Positions 27,644 to 37,633 of a stretch of DNA of 64,000 bases are shown one piece after another (within the stretch, counting starts at the first letter, position 1; each line of letters opens with the position of its first letter). Under the pieces are notes generated by a model that made no database searches, was not told the DNA's origin, and was given only the letters and a program-made list of their open reading frames with translations. This stretch comes from Palleronia pontilimi. GTDB lineage: Bacteria > Pseudomonadota > Alphaproteobacteria > Rhodobacterales > Rhodobacteraceae. The position numbers and the translations under genes were made by a program. The stretch lies in NCBI RefSeq assembly GCF_016412875.1, contig NZ_JAEKPD010000006.1, forward strand, positions 62,001-126,000, in the 5' to 3' direction.

Positions 27644-28509
27644 TGGGCTTGCGCGACAGGCTGGCCGCCGACGAGATCCTGGTGGCGCCCGGCGTCTATG
27701 ACGGGCTGACGGCGGCGCTGGCGAGCCAGGCAGGGTTCGAGGCGCTGTACCTGTCGGGCGCTGCGGTGGCCTATACCCGGCTGGGTCGGCCCGACATCGG
27801 CCTGAGCACGTCGTCCGAGATGGCCGACACCATGGCGCTGATCGCCGACCGGGTGGCGCTGCCGGTCATCATCGACGCGGATACCGGCTTCGGCAACGCG
27901 CTGAACGCGCAGCGGACCATGCGGCTTTACGAGCGCGCGGGCGCGAGCGCGCTGCAGGTCGAGGATCAGACCTATCCCAAACGCTGCGGCCACCTGTCGG
28001 ACAAGACATTGATCCCGCGGTCGGAAATGGCGGGCAAGATTGCCGCCATGGCCGATGCGCGGGCCAGCGACGACACGCTGATCATCGCGCGCACCGACGC
28101 CATCGCGGTCGAAGGCTTTGATGCCGCGTTGGAGCGGGCCGAGGCCTACGTGACGGCGGGGGCGGATGCGCTGTTCATCGAAGCGCCGCGCTCGCGGGAC
28201 CAGATGACGCGTATCACGGACCAGTTCGCAGGCCGCCTGCCCCTGCTGGCCAACATGGTCGAAGGCGGTGCCACGCCGATCTCGACCGCGTCCGAGCTGC
28301 AGGAACTGGGCTTTTCCATCGCCATCTTCCCCGGCGGGATCGTGCGGGCGCTGGCGCGCACGGCGCAGGACTATTACGCCAGCCTGCACGCGCACGGCTC
28401 GAACACGCCGTTCAAGCAGCGCATGTTCGATTTCGACGGGCTGAACGACGTGATCGGCACCGACGCCATGCTGGCCGAAGGCCGGAAATGGGAGGGCGCG
28501 GATGGCTGA
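27643..28509 (+). CDS. Isocitrate lyase/PEP mutase-superfamily lyase
   Basis: A TIM-barrel enzyme of 288 residues. Conserved marks are PGVYDGLTAALA, the metal site IIDADTGFGNALN, QVEDQTYPKRCGHL (the KRCGH loop with the catalytic Cys of lyases) and IIARTDAIAVEGFD. Relatives include methylisocitrate lyase, 2,3-dimethylmalate lyase, oxaloacetate decarboxylase and carboxyPEP mutase. KRCGH favours a C-C lyase. With the LeuCD-type hydratase across the promoter, cleavage of a substituted malate into pyruvate plus a short acid is a reasonable guess. GTG at 27640, directly before the ATG, is an alternative start. It overlaps the flavoprotein gene by 8 nt. Confidence 0.85.
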   Translation: MGLRDRLAADEILVAPGVYDGLTAALASQAGFEALYLSGAAVAYTRLGRPDIGLSTSSEMADTMALIADRVALPVIIDADTGFGNALNAQRTMRLYERAGASALQVEDQTYPKRCGHLSDKTLIPRSEMAGKIAAMADARASDDTLIIARTDAIAVEGFDAALERAEAYVTAGADALFIEAPRSRDQMTRITDQFAGRLPLLANMVEGGATPISTASELQELGFSIAIFPGGIVRALARTAQDYYASLHAHGSNTPFKQRMFDFDGLNDVIGTDAMLAEGRKWEGADG

Positions 28510-29863
28510 CGTCCAGCCGAGCCCAGACGCGTTCGACTTCGAGGTCGAGACGCTGATCGTGGGCGCGGGCGCCTGCGGGCTGGTGGCGGCGCTGGCGGCG
28601 CGGGATGCGGGCCAGCAGGTGCTGGTGATCGAGGCCGACGCGGTGCCCCAGGGCTCGACCGCGCTGTCGGCGGGGCTGATCCCGGCGGCGGGCACGCGGT
28701 TCCAGAAGGCCGCGGGCATCGATGACGACCCGGCCATGTTCGCGCGCGACATCCAGGCCAAGGCCCATGGCGAGAACGATCCGGTATTAGTGGACGCCAT
28801 GGCGACAGGCGCGGGGCCGGTGGTGGAATGGCTGGCGGACCGCTTCGGCCTGCCCTTCTCGGTGGTGGAGAATTTCGACTATCCCGGACATTCGCGCCGC
28901 CGGATGCATGGGCTGCCGTCGCGGGCGGGACGCGAGCTGATCGACCGGTTGCGCCAGGCGGCCGAGGGCGAAGGCATCGACATCATCTGCGAACGCCGCG
29001 CCCGGACGCTGTTCGCGGATGGGCGGCGGATCACCGGCATCGCCATGACGCGCCCCGATGGCGGGGTCGAGACGGTGGGCTGCGGGAAGCTTATCCTGGC
29101 CTGCAACGGCTTCGGCGGCAATCGCGACAAGGTGGCCGACCTGCTGCCCGGGATCAGCGACGCGCTGTGGTTCGGCCATGACGGCAACCGGGGCGAGGCG
29201 CTGGATTGGGGCGCGGCGCTGGGGGCGGCCACGCATCACCTGGGCGCCTACCAGGGTCACGGCAACGTCGCCCACCCCCACGGCATCCTGATCACATGGG
29301 CCGTCATCACCGAGGGCGGCGTGCAGGTGAACACGGAAGGCCAGCGGTTCTGGGACGAATCCCAGGGCTATTCCGAGGCCGCGCGCCAGGTCGTCGCCCA
29401 GCCCGGCGGCCTGGCGGTGACGATCTTCGACGCCCGCATCGCCGACATCGCCCGCCAGTTCGAGGATTTCCAGGCCGCCGAGGCGCAGGGCGCGGTCAAG
29501 AGCGCGGACACGCTCGACGCACTGGCCGCGGCGTTCGACCTTCCCGGCGACGCGCTGCGGGCGACGATGGATTCCCTGCCCGAGCGGGGCGTGGATGCTT
29601 TCGGGCGCGCCTGGCCGGGCGGGCAGGCCCTTGCGCCGCCTTACATGGGGGTGCGCGTCACCGGGGCGCTGTTCCACACCCAGGGCGGTCTGAGGACCGA
29701 CGGGACGGGCCGGGTGATCGGCACCGACGGCGCGCCGTTTCCCAACCTGTTCGCGGCCGGGGGGGCCGCCTGCGGCGTGTCGGGATCGGGGGATTCGGGG
29801 TATCTCAGCGGCAACGGGTTGCTGGCGGCCGTGACGCTTGGCTACGCCGCGGGCCGGGCCTGA
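28502..29863 (+). CDS. FAD-dependent dehydrogenase/fumarate reductase-type flavoprotein
   Basis: Flavoprotein of 453 residues in the FAD_binding_2 family, which includes fumarate reductase, 3-ketosteroid dehydrogenase and tricarballylate dehydrogenase. The FAD Rossmann motif LIVGAGACGLVAALAARDAG lies near residue 20. The C-terminal FAD site is GGAACGVSGSGDSGYLSGNG. LACNGFGGN marks the middle of the FAD domain. It lacks a signal peptide and haem motifs, so it is a cytoplasmic enzyme needing an external electron partner. Being last in the operon, it could introduce or remove a C=C bond in a dicarboxylate intermediate. Confidence 0.86.
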   Translation: MADVQPSPDAFDFEVETLIVGAGACGLVAALAARDAGQQVLVIEADAVPQGSTALSAGLIPAAGTRFQKAAGIDDDPAMFARDIQAKAHGENDPVLVDAMATGAGPVVEWLADRFGLPFSVVENFDYPGHSRRRMHGLPSRAGRELIDRLRQAAEGEGIDIICERRARTLFADGRRITGIAMTRPDGGVETVGCGKLILACNGFGGNRDKVADLLPGISDALWFGHDGNRGEALDWGAALGAATHHLGAYQGHGNVAHPHGILITWAVITEGGVQVNTEGQRFWDESQGYSEAARQVVAQPGGLAVTIFDARIADIARQFEDFQAAEAQGAVKSADTLDALAAAFDLPGDALRATMDSLPERGVDAFGRAWPGGQALAPPYMGVRVTGALFHTQGGLRTDGTGRVIGTDGAPFPNLFAAGGAACGVSGSGDSGYLSGNGLLAAVTLGYAAGRA

Positions 29864-29868
29864 GCCGG

Positions 29869-30306
29869 TCAGGTGCGGCGCAGGCGGATCACCACGTCGA
29901 CCGAGCTGATCTCGGTTCCTTCGGGGGCGTCGGGCAGCGACAGGATCTTCAGCTGGTCGGCGGGGGCATCGCTCAGCCGCGCCTCGTCCTCCCAGTAGAA
30001 ATGCGGGTGGTCGTCCACGCGGGTGTCGAAATAGCTTTTCGAGCCTTCCACGTTCACTTCCTGCATCAGTCCCGCGTCGCAAAAGGCGCGCAGCGTGTTG
30101 TAGACGGTGGCGAGCGACACGGCCTCGCCCGCGTCGCGGCTGGCGGCGTGCAGACTTTCGGCCGTCACGTGACGGTCGTCCCCGTCGCCCACCAGCAGGG
30201 CCGCCAGCGACACGCGCTGACGGGTCGGGCGCAACTGGGCGCGGGCCAGCCAGCGGGCGCCACGTTCAAGCGCCGAAGACGGCAGCGGAAGATCTGAAGT
30301 GTCCAT
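29869..30306 (-). CDS. irr: Iron response regulator Irr (Fur family)
   Basis: Fur-superfamily regulator of 145 residues. The N-terminal winged helix contains LRPTRQRVSLAALLVGDGDDRH and AVSLATVYNTLRAF. The Irr-type HPHFYWEDE replaces the usual Fur metal site, and the Cys pairs of Fur zinc sites are absent. Location immediately upstream of and divergent from fabA is the usual place for irr in this family of bacteria. In relatives Irr responds to haem and controls iron-dependent genes. The start at 30306 (MDTSDLP) is preferred over 30342. Its 3' end is 5 nt from the flavoprotein stop (convergent). Confidence 0.85.
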   Translation of the reverse strand: MDTSDLPLPSSALERGARWLARAQLRPTRQRVSLAALLVGDGDDRHVTAESLHAASRDAGEAVSLATVYNTLRAFCDAGLMQEVNVEGSKSYFDTRVDDHPHFYWEDEARLSDAPADQLKILSLPDAPEGTEISSVDVVIRLRRT

Positions 30307-30440
30307 CACCGCTATATAGGGCACGCAAGGCGCTGTTTTCAATCCGCAATGGGGCCTGACGCTGCGCTTGCGCCGCCCGGACGCGCGATGATAGACCCCG
30401 TGAAGCCAATAATCGCCCGTATCGGAAGGGGTCCGCCCGC

Positions 30441-30950
30441 ATGAGCCAAAATCCCACCAGCTTCGACCGTGACGACTTGCTGAAATGCGCGCGGGGCGAG
30501 TTGTTCGGCCCCGGCAATGCGCAGCTTCCCGAACCGCCGATGCTGATGATGGACCGGATCACCGACATCTCGGGCGATGGCGGCGCGCACGGCAAGGGCC
30601 ATGTCGTGGCCGAGTTCGACATCCATCCGGACCTATGGTTCTTCGCGTGCCACTTCCCCGGCAACCCGATCATGCCGGGCTGCCTGGGGCTGGACGGGCT
30701 GTGGCAGCTGACCGGCTTCAACCTGGGCTGGCGCGGCTGGACGGGGCGCGGTTATGCGCTGGGCGTGGGCGAGGTCAAGCTGACCGGCATGGTGCGGCCC
30801 GATCGCAAGATGCTGACCTACAACGTGAATTTCACCAAGGCCGTGCAATCGCGCCGCCTGACCATGGGCGTCGCCGACGGCACCGTCCACGCGGATGGCG
30901 AGCTGATCTACCAGGTCAGCGGCATGAAGGTGGCGCTGAGCGAAAGCTAA
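30441..30950 (+). CDS. fabA: 3-hydroxydecanoyl-ACP dehydratase/isomerase
   Basis: Hot-dog-fold enzyme of 169 residues that dehydrates 3-hydroxydecanoyl-ACP and isomerises the product to start unsaturated fatty acid synthesis. The active-site His is in [14 protein letters not shown] and the Asp in [13 protein letters not shown], both at normal positions. Length and ends match FabA throughout. FabB and FabI genes follow on the same strand, but separated here by an inverted gene. Confidence 0.95.
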   Translation: MSQNPTSFDRDDLLKCARGELFGPGNAQLPEPPMLMMDRITDISGDGGAHGKGHVVAEFDIHPDLWFFACHFPGNPIMPGCLGLDGLWQLTGFNLGWRGWTGRGYALGVGEVKLTGMVRPDRKMLTYNVNFTKAVQSRRLTMGVADGTVHADGELIYQVSGMKVALSES

Positions 30951-30953
30951 CTG

Positions 30954-31487
30954 CTACCAGCTGACCGTGGTCGGTCGAATTCTTTGTACGTCAACCCGTC
31001 GGCCCACATACTCGCCACGGAGCGCTGCGAACAGGTAGGGGGCAACGTCGTCCCAGACCGCAATTATGCGCTTGGCCTCTTCCAACGGCGCTTCTGCGGC
31101 ACGCTTGCGTGTCGAGAAGCCACTGTTGCCCGACCAAGGCCAGAGATTCATCTTCGGCTGCGCCGCGAACCGTGTCGATCCCTGCACCAGCATCAGTCGC
31201 GACCAGTCGACCGGGTCGGTGCCGACATCCTGCACACAACTCACATCTTTCGGTGACGGGGATCTGTGGACCATTACGCTCGCTTCCTCGCTCGCGGGTC
31301 GGTAATTGATCTCGAAGTTGTCTATCCTCTGCGTCACATCAGGCCAAAGAAGATACCTGCTGTAATCCTGGTTGCCTGGATCCCAGCCCGGAATGTAGGC
31401 GGGATGAGGGATGAACCCCTCCGCCTCCGCACGTGCCCCGATGCGCTCGGCAATCTCGGAAAAGAATTTGCCGTTTTTCGATGCCAT
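30954..31487 (-). CDS. Hypothetical protein inserted between fabA and fabB
   Basis: An unrecognised protein of 177 residues, on the strand opposite to the fab genes. It is rich in Trp and Pro, with features such as HPAYIPGWDPGNQDYSRYLL and NLWPWSGNSG, and has no signal peptide or membrane helix. The stop codon is 4 nt from the fabA stop. Base composition is visibly more AT-rich than the fab genes, suggesting acquisition. MGQTS at 31502 is an alternative start. No function is proposed. It displaces fabB from fabA, which are normally adjacent. Confidence 0.6.
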   Translation of the reverse strand: MASKNGKFFSEIAERIGARAEAEGFIPHPAYIPGWDPGNQDYSRYLLWPDVTQRIDNFEINYRPASEEASVMVHRSPSPKDVSCVQDVGTDPVDWSRLMLVQGSTRFAAQPKMNLWPWSGNSGFSTRKRAAEAPLEEAKRIIAVWDDVAPYLFAALRGEYVGRRVDVQRIRPTTVSW

Positions 31488-31581
31488 GCTCGTTTGGCCC
31501 ACTTAATCCGTTGAAACTCTTTCGCCTTGCTACAGGGGATGCCGCTCTCATAATAGTCCGGAAACAATGGAAGGAGCGCCC

Positions 31582-32808
31582 ATGCGCCGCGTCGTCGTCA
31601 CCGGGTTGGGGATCGTGTCCCCCATCGGCAATTCCGCTGAAGAAGTCACCGCCGCCCTGAAGGCGGGCAAATCGGGGATCGAGGCCAGCGCTGAGATGGC
31701 CGAGCGCGGCTTTCGCAGCCAGATCGCGGGCACGCTGAAGATCGACGTTGCCGAGCACGTGGACAAGCGCACCCTGCGCTTCATGGGACCGGGCGCGGCT
31801 TACGCCCACATCGCCATGAGCCAGGCCATCGCCGATGCGGGGCTGACCGACGACATGGTGTCGAACGTGTCCACGGGCCTGATCGCGGGATCGGGCGGGC
31901 CGTCCACCAGCGCCATGTTCGACGCACACCAGACGGTGCTGGAAAAGGGCAGCCCCAAGCGGATCGGGCCGTTCGCAGTGCCCAAGTGCATGTCGTCAAC
32001 GATCAGCGCGAACCTGTCGACGGCGTTCAAGATCAAGGGGATGAACTTCTCGATCACCTCGGCCTGCTCGACGTCGCTGCACTGCATCGGGATGGCCGCC
32101 CAGCAGATCCAGCTGGGCGCGCAGGACGTGATGTTCGCGGGCGGCGGCGAAGAGCTCGATTGGACGCTGTCGTGCCTGTTCGACGCCATGGGCGCGATGT
32201 CGTCCAAGTATAACGACACGCCGCAGAAGGCGTCGCGCGCCTTCGACAAGGATCGCGACGGCTTCGTCATCGCGGGCGGCGGCGGCATCGTGGTGCTGGA
32301 GTCGCTCGAACACGCGCAGGCGCGCGGCGCGAAGATCTACGCCGAGGTCACGGGCTTCGGCGCCACCAGCGACGGGCACGACATGGTGGCGCCTTCGGGC
32401 GAGGGCGGCGAGCGGGCGATGCGGCTGGCGCTGAGGGATGTCGACCCGGGACGCGTGGGCTATATCAACGCGCACGGCACCTCGACCCCGGTGGGCGACG
32501 TGGGCGAGGTCGAGGCGGTGCGCCGCACCTTCGGCGAGGGGAGCGCGCCGCCGATCAGCTCGACCAAGTCGATGACCGGCCACAGCCAGGGGGCCACCGG
32601 CGCGCAGGAAGCGATCTATTGCCTGCTGATGCTCGAGCATGACTTCATCGCGCCGTCGATCAACGTGGATACCTTGGACCCGGCCATCCACGCGGGCGAA
32701 ATCGCGACGGCGCTGGTGGAAAACGCCGGGCTCGATACGGTGATGACCAATTCCTTCGGGTTCGGCGGCACCAACGGGTCCATGCTGCTCAGCAAGTTCA
32801 GGGAGTAG
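31582..32808 (+). CDS. fabB: 3-oxoacyl-ACP synthase I
   Basis: Condensing enzyme of 408 residues needed for elongating unsaturated acyl chains. The catalytic triad is visible: Cys in [12 protein letters not shown], His in [11 protein letters not shown] and His in [13 protein letters not shown]. The start at 31582 is set by an AAGGAG site 6 nt upstream; a start at 31567 lies before that site. It is followed 4 nt later by fabI. The promoter must lie in the short gap after the inverted hypothetical gene, or transcription must pass through that gene from fabA. Confidence 0.95.
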   Translation: MRRVVVTGLGIVSPIGNSAEEVTAALKAGKSGIEASAEMAERGFRSQIAGTLKIDVAEHVDKRTLRFMGPGAAYAHIAMSQAIADAGLTDDMVSNVSTGLIAGSGGPSTSAMFDAHQTVLEKGSPKRIGPFAVPKCMSSTISANLSTAFKIKGMNFSITSACSTSLHCIGMAAQQIQLGAQDVMFAGGGEELDWTLSCLFDAMGAMSSKYNDTPQKASRAFDKDRDGFVIAGGGGIVVLESLEHAQARGAKIYAEVTGFGATSDGHDMVAPSGEGGERAMRLALRDVDPGRVGYINAHGTSTPVGDVGEVEAVRRTFGEGSAPPISSTKSMTGHSQGATGAQEAIYCLLMLEHDFIAPSINVDTLDPAIHAGEIATALVENAGLDTVMTNSFGFGGTNGSMLLSKFRE

Positions 32809-32812
32809 TCAC

Positions 32813-33601
<789 letters not shown>

Positions 33602-33610
33602 TCGGGGGGG

Positions 33611-33634
33611 GCAAGGCGCCCGAAAGCGCCTTGC
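33611..33634. terminator. Hairpin terminator between fabI and FKBP gene
   Basis: A perfect 9-bp stem, GCAAGGCGC with GCGCCTTGC, and a 6-nt loop lie in the 39-nt gap between the convergent fabI and FKBP genes. The sequence after it on the plus strand is TG-T rich (TGTTGTT). It could end transcripts in both directions. Confidence 0.65.
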
Positions 33635-33640
33635 TGTTGT

Positions 33641-34075
33641 TCAGGCGGCCTTGATCGCCACGATCTCGACCGCGAAGGTCAGATCCTTGCCCGCAAGCGG
33701 GTGATTGGCGTCCAGCGTCACCTCGGTCTCGGTCGCGTCGGCGACCATGACGGGAACCGCCTGTCCGTCGGGGGTCTGCATCTGCAGCTGGGTGCCCGGC
33801 TCGGTCGGCAAGTCGTCGGGGAACTGGTCGCGCGGAACCGCCTGCACCCGGTTGGGATCATGGGCGCCGTACGCGTCGTCGGGCGCGACGGTCACGGTCT
33901 TCTTGTCGCCCACTTCCATGCCGGCGATCGCGCTGTCGAGACCGGGAATGATCATCCCCGAGCCCAGCGTGAACTCCAGCGGCGCGCGGCCTTCGGAGCT
34001 GTCGAACTGGGTGCCATCCGGCAGGCTGCCGGAATAGTGCATGGAAATCGTGTCGCCTTCTTTCGCCTGAGTCAT
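33641..34075 (-). CDS. FKBP-type peptidyl-prolyl isomerase (SlyD-like)
   Basis: A small prolyl isomerase and chaperone, 144 residues. The FKBP half has GDTISMHYSGSLPDG and FTLGSGMIIPGLDSAIAGM. The inserted IF domain spans about 75-125, and the chain ends in NHPLAGKDLTFAVEIV, as in SlyD/FkpB-type proteins. The His-rich metal tail of E. coli SlyD is absent. It has no signal peptide, so it acts in the cytoplasm. An AGGA ribosome site precedes the ATG at 34075. Confidence 0.92.
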   Translation of the reverse strand: MTQAKEGDTISMHYSGSLPDGTQFDSSEGRAPLEFTLGSGMIIPGLDSAIAGMEVGDKKTVTVAPDDAYGAHDPNRVQAVPRDQFPDDLPTEPGTQLQMQTPDGQAVPVMVADATETEVTLDANHPLAGKDLTFAVEIVAIKAA

Positions 34076-34300
34076 AAAGTGTCCTTTGGTTTCAAGGGAA
34101 ATTTGCCAAGCGCGCCGATCCCCGGCGCCGTGCCTGGTCGTGATGGGGCCCATTGCTGAACGCCCGAGCGCCGAATGTAAACCCCGGCCCCGAATCCGCC
34201 CCGCTTGCCGGAAGATCGCCGCTTTCGCGCCGGGCGGGGCAAGTCGCGCGACCTTTCCCCGCCGCGCGCTCTGTGGCAGGAGGAACCCGAGGAGGGCGCC

Positions 34301-34990
34301 ATGGCGATCAAGATCTGCGTATTCGATGCCTACGGCACGCTGTTCGACGTGGCCTCGGCCGCGCGGCGGGCCGCCGATGAACCCGGGCGCGACGCCCTGC
34401 GCGCGGTCTGGCAGGATCTGGCGCGCGACTGGCGGCTGAAACAGCTGGAATATAGCTGGCTCAGGGCCGCGGCGGGGCGGCATTGCAGCTTCTGGCAGGT
34501 GACCCAGGACGGTCTGGACTGGGCGCTGGAGGCTTGCGGTCTGCAGGCGGACAAGAGCCTGCGCGAAAGGCTGCTGGCGCTTTACTGGGAATTGCAGGCC
34601 TACCCGGAAGTGCCCCGGATGCTCGCGACCCTGAAAGAGCGCGGCTTCGCGACCGCCATCCTGTCCAACGGGTCGCCGGACATGCTGGACGGCGCGGTGA
34701 GCTCGGCGGGCGTGGGGGCGTCCCTCGACGCGGTTCTGTCGGTCGAGGACGTGGGCGTCTTCAAGCCCGCGACGCCGGTCTACGACATGGTGGGCGCGCG
34801 CTTCGGCTGCGCGCCGGACGAGGTCCTGTTCGTGTCGTCGAACGGCTGGGACGCCGCGGCGGCGGCGGGCTACGGCTTCGTCACCGCCTGGGTCAACCGC
34901 GCGGGCGCGCCGACGGATCGGCTGTGGGCCGCACCGCATCACATCTTGCACGACCTGACACCCATACCGGAGATCGCCGCGAATGCCTGA
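34301..34990 (+). CDS. HAD-superfamily hydrolase, haloacid dehalogenase type II
   Basis: A HAD hydrolase of 229 residues. The nucleophile Asp9 is in ICVFDAYGTLFD, the motif II Ser in ILSNGSPDM, the Lys in DVGVFKPATPVY, and the closing motif FVSSNGWDAAAA. The FDAYGTLFD and SSNGWDA pair is typical of L-2-haloacid dehalogenases (type II), but phosphatases can look similar. The start at 34301 has a GAGGAG-like ribosome site. It overlaps the following alpha/beta hydrolase by 8 nt. Confidence 0.85.
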   Translation: MAIKICVFDAYGTLFDVASAARRAADEPGRDALRAVWQDLARDWRLKQLEYSWLRAAAGRHCSFWQVTQDGLDWALEACGLQADKSLRERLLALYWELQAYPEVPRMLATLKERGFATAILSNGSPDMLDGAVSSAGVGASLDAVLSVEDVGVFKPATPVYDMVGARFGCAPDEVLFVSSNGWDAAAAAGYGFVTAWVNRAGAPTDRLWAAPHHILHDLTPIPEIAANA

Positions 34991-35801
34991 TTTCACCACG
35001 TCGGACGGTCTGCGACTGCATTACACCGATCGCGGCACCGGCCAGCCGATCCTGTGCCTGTCGGGCCTGACGCGCAACGCGACCGATTTCGACTACGTGG
35101 CCCCCCACCAGTCGGACGCGCGGCTGATCGCGCTGGATTACCGCGGCCGGGGCCAGTCGGACTGGGCCGATCCGGCCAGCTACACGATCCCGGTCGAGGC
35201 GCGCGACGTGGTCGAGCTGCTCGATCACCTGGAGCTTCAGCGCGCGCCGATCCTGGGCACGTCGCGGGGCGGGCTGATCGCGATGATGCTCTGCGCGACG
35301 GCGAAGGACCGCGTGGCGGGCGTGTGCCTGAACGACATCGGACCCGAGATCGCGCCCGAAGGCATCGCCGCCATCATGGCCTATATCGGCCGCAACCCGG
35401 TGCAAAAGACCCATGCCGAGGCCGCGGCCATGCGCGCCGAGCTGATGGCGGGATTCGCCAACGTGCCCCACGCGCGCTGGGTCGACGAGGTGGAAAAGCA
35501 CTATCGGCAAACCGACGAGGGCCTGGTCATCAACTACGATCCCGGCCTGGCCGACACGGTGCGCGCGGGCGGGGCCCAGCCCGCGCCCGACCTGTGGCCG
35601 CTCTTCGATGCCATGGACGGTTTGCCCTTGGCCTGCATAAGGGGCGCGAATTCCAACCTGCTGGCGCCCGCCACGCTGGCCGAGATGCGCCGCCGCCGCC
35701 CCGACATGATCGTGGCCGAGGTGCCCGACCGCGGGCATGTGCCGTTCCTGGACGAGCCGCAGGCGCTGGCGGCCATCGCCGCCTGGAGGGCGCTGCTGTG
35801 A
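34983..35801 (+). CDS. Alpha/beta hydrolase
   Basis: A cytoplasmic alpha/beta-fold hydrolase of 272 residues. The oxyanion region is LCLSGLTRNATDF, the nucleophile elbow GTSRGGLIAMML gives the catalytic Ser, and the catalytic His is in PDRGHVPFLDEP near the C-terminus. DYRGRGQSD is a common marker for small-molecule esterases. It is coupled to its neighbours on both sides (8-nt and 4-nt overlaps), so it likely shares a pathway with the HAD hydrolase and the PLP enzyme. Substrate is unknown. Confidence 0.85.
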   Translation: MPDFTTSDGLRLHYTDRGTGQPILCLSGLTRNATDFDYVAPHQSDARLIALDYRGRGQSDWADPASYTIPVEARDVVELLDHLELQRAPILGTSRGGLIAMMLCATAKDRVAGVCLNDIGPEIAPEGIAAIMAYIGRNPVQKTHAEAAAMRAELMAGFANVPHARWVDEVEKHYRQTDEGLVINYDPGLADTVRAGGAQPAPDLWPLFDAMDGLPLACIRGANSNLLAPATLAEMRRRRPDMIVAEVPDRGHVPFLDEPQALAAIAAWRALL

Positions 35802-36766
35802 ATATCGACGAGATCCACGCCGCCCGGGACCGGCTGGCGGGCCACGCGCGGCGGACGCCGCTGCTGAGCTCTCCCTTCCTGGACGAGCTTGCCGGTCGGC
35901 GGGTGCTGGTGAAGGCGGAATGCCTGCAGCATACCGGCAGCTTCAAGTTCCGCGGCGCGTGGTCGGCGATCAGCGCGCTGGATCCGGACGTCCGCGCGCG
36001 CGGCGTGCTGGCCTATTCGTCCGGCAACCACGCGCAGGGGGTCGCCCGCGCGGCGCAGATCCATGGCTGCCCCGCCGTCATCGTCATGCCCGCCGATGCG
36101 CCCGCGCTGAAGATCGCCAACACGCGCGGCTTCGGCGCCGAGGTGGTGCTTTACGATCGGGCCCGCGAAAGCCGCGAAGAGATCGGCGGCGCGCTGGCGT
36201 CCGAGCGCGGATTGACACTGATCCCGCCCTACGACCACCCGATGGTGATCGCGGGACAGGCCTCCTGCGGCATCGAGATCGCCGAGGATTTGCCGGACAC
36301 GACCGCCGACGTGCTGGTCTGCTGCGGCGGCGGCGGGCTGACTTCGGGCATGGCGCTGGCGTTCGAACATCACGCGCCGGGCCTGCGCGTCCGCCCGACC
36401 GAGCCCGACGGCTTCGACGACATGGCCCGGTCGCTGCAGGCGGGCGAAATCCGGCGCAATTCCAGCACCACGGGCAGCATCTGCGACGCGATCCTGACCC
36501 CCGCGCCGGGCGATCTGACCTTTCCGATCCTGAACCGGTTGGCCGGACCGGGACTGACCGTCAGCGACGACCAGGCGATGCACGCCATGGCGCTGGCGTT
36601 CAAGCGGCTGAAGCTGGTGGCCGAGCCGGGCGGTGCTGTGGCGCTGGCCGCGGCATTGTTTCGCGCCGATGAAATCGTTGGCGACACGGTTGTTTGCGTT
36701 ATCTCTGGGGGGAACGTCGATCCCGCCCTGTTCGCCGAGGCGCTTGGGAAATTCGGCGACGCTTGA
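35798..36766 (+). CDS. Threonine dehydratase-like PLP enzyme (serine racemase/hydroxyaspartate dehydratase type)
   Basis: A fold-type II PLP enzyme of 322 residues. PLP Lys is in HTGSFKFRGAW, followed by YSSGNHAQGVA and the glycine-rich phosphate loop VCCGGGGLTSG. It has only the catalytic domain, without the regulatory ACT domain of biosynthetic IlvA. That makes it resemble catabolic threonine dehydratase, serine racemase or 3-hydroxyaspartate dehydratase. GTG start overlaps the previous stop. It ends this three-gene unit; the next gene begins 78 nt later. Confidence 0.85.
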   Translation: MNIDEIHAARDRLAGHARRTPLLSSPFLDELAGRRVLVKAECLQHTGSFKFRGAWSAISALDPDVRARGVLAYSSGNHAQGVARAAQIHGCPAVIVMPADAPALKIANTRGFGAEVVLYDRARESREEIGGALASERGLTLIPPYDHPMVIAGQASCGIEIAEDLPDTTADVLVCCGGGGLTSGMALAFEHHAPGLRVRPTEPDGFDDMARSLQAGEIRRNSSTTGSICDAILTPAPGDLTFPILNRLAGPGLTVSDDQAMHAMALAFKRLKLVAEPGGAVALAAALFRADEIVGDTVVCVISGGNVDPALFAEALGKFGDA

Positions 36767-36844
36767 CCAAATAGAATAATTCCGCCCCTGTCTGTCGTCA
36801 GTTTCCGCCGTTAGCCTGCAGAAATCGAGCAAAAGGATCTGACC

Positions 36845-37633
36845 ATGCCCATTGCCAGACTGGACGGCCTGCACGTGAACTACGAGGAAAGCGGCCAGCC
36901 GGACGGCGCGCCCATCGTCTTCGTCAATTCACTGGGCACGGATCTGCGCCTGTGGGACGCCATCCTGCCGCTTTTGCCCGCCGGGCTGCGGATCATCCGC
37001 TACGACAAGCGCGGCCACGGCTTAAGCGATTGCCCGCACATGCCCTATTCCATGGGGGCGCTGATCTCGGATGCCGAGCGCCTGCTTGACCACCTGGGCG
37101 TGCGCGACTGCCTACTGGTGGGCCTCAGCATCGGCGGCATGATCGCCCAGGGGCTGGCCGTGAAACGACCCGACCAGGTGCGCGCGCTGGTCCTGAGCAA
37201 TACCGGCGCCAAGATCGGAACGCCCGAGATTTGGAAGACCCGGATCGAGGACATGAAGATAGGCGGGATCGAAGTCCTGGCCGACGCGGTCATGCAGCGC
37301 TGGTTCCCGGCCACCTTCCGCGCCAGCGACGAGGTGGTGAAGTGGCGCCACATGCTGACGCGCACGCCGCTGCATGGCTATGGCGGCTGTTCGGCGGCGA
37401 TCGCGCACAGCGATTTCTTCGCCTCGACGGCGACCCTGCGGCTGCCCGCGCTGGGCATCGCGGGCAGCGAGGACGCCAGCACGCCCCCGGACCTGGTGCG
37501 CGAAACCATGGCGCTGATCCCCGGCTCGGATTTCCAGCTGATCCGCGGTTCGGGGCACCTGCCCTGCGTCGACGCGCCCAAGGACTACGCCGAGATCCTG
37601 AACGGCTTCATCGCGAAGACCGGCCATGTCTGA
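36845..37633 (+). CDS. pcaD: 3-oxoadipate enol-lactonase-like hydrolase
   Basis: An alpha/beta hydrolase of 262 residues resembling PcaD, which hydrolyses 3-oxoadipate enol-lactone in the beta-ketoadipate pathway. It has VFVNSLGTDLRLWD, YDKRGHGLSD, the nucleophile elbow GLSIGGMIAQGLA and the His in RGSGHLPCVDAP. All match PcaD well. No other pca genes are nearby, so the function in vivo is less certain than the family. It overlaps the next hydrolase gene by 8 nt. Confidence 0.8.
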   Translation: MPIARLDGLHVNYEESGQPDGAPIVFVNSLGTDLRLWDAILPLLPAGLRIIRYDKRGHGLSDCPHMPYSMGALISDAERLLDHLGVRDCLLVGLSIGGMIAQGLAVKRPDQVRALVLSNTGAKIGTPEIWKTRIEDMKIGGIEVLADAVMQRWFPATFRASDEVVKWRHMLTRTPLHGYGGCSAAIAHSDFFASTATLRLPALGIAGSEDASTPPDLVRETMALIPGSDFQLIRGSGHLPCVDAPKDYAEILNGFIAKTGHV

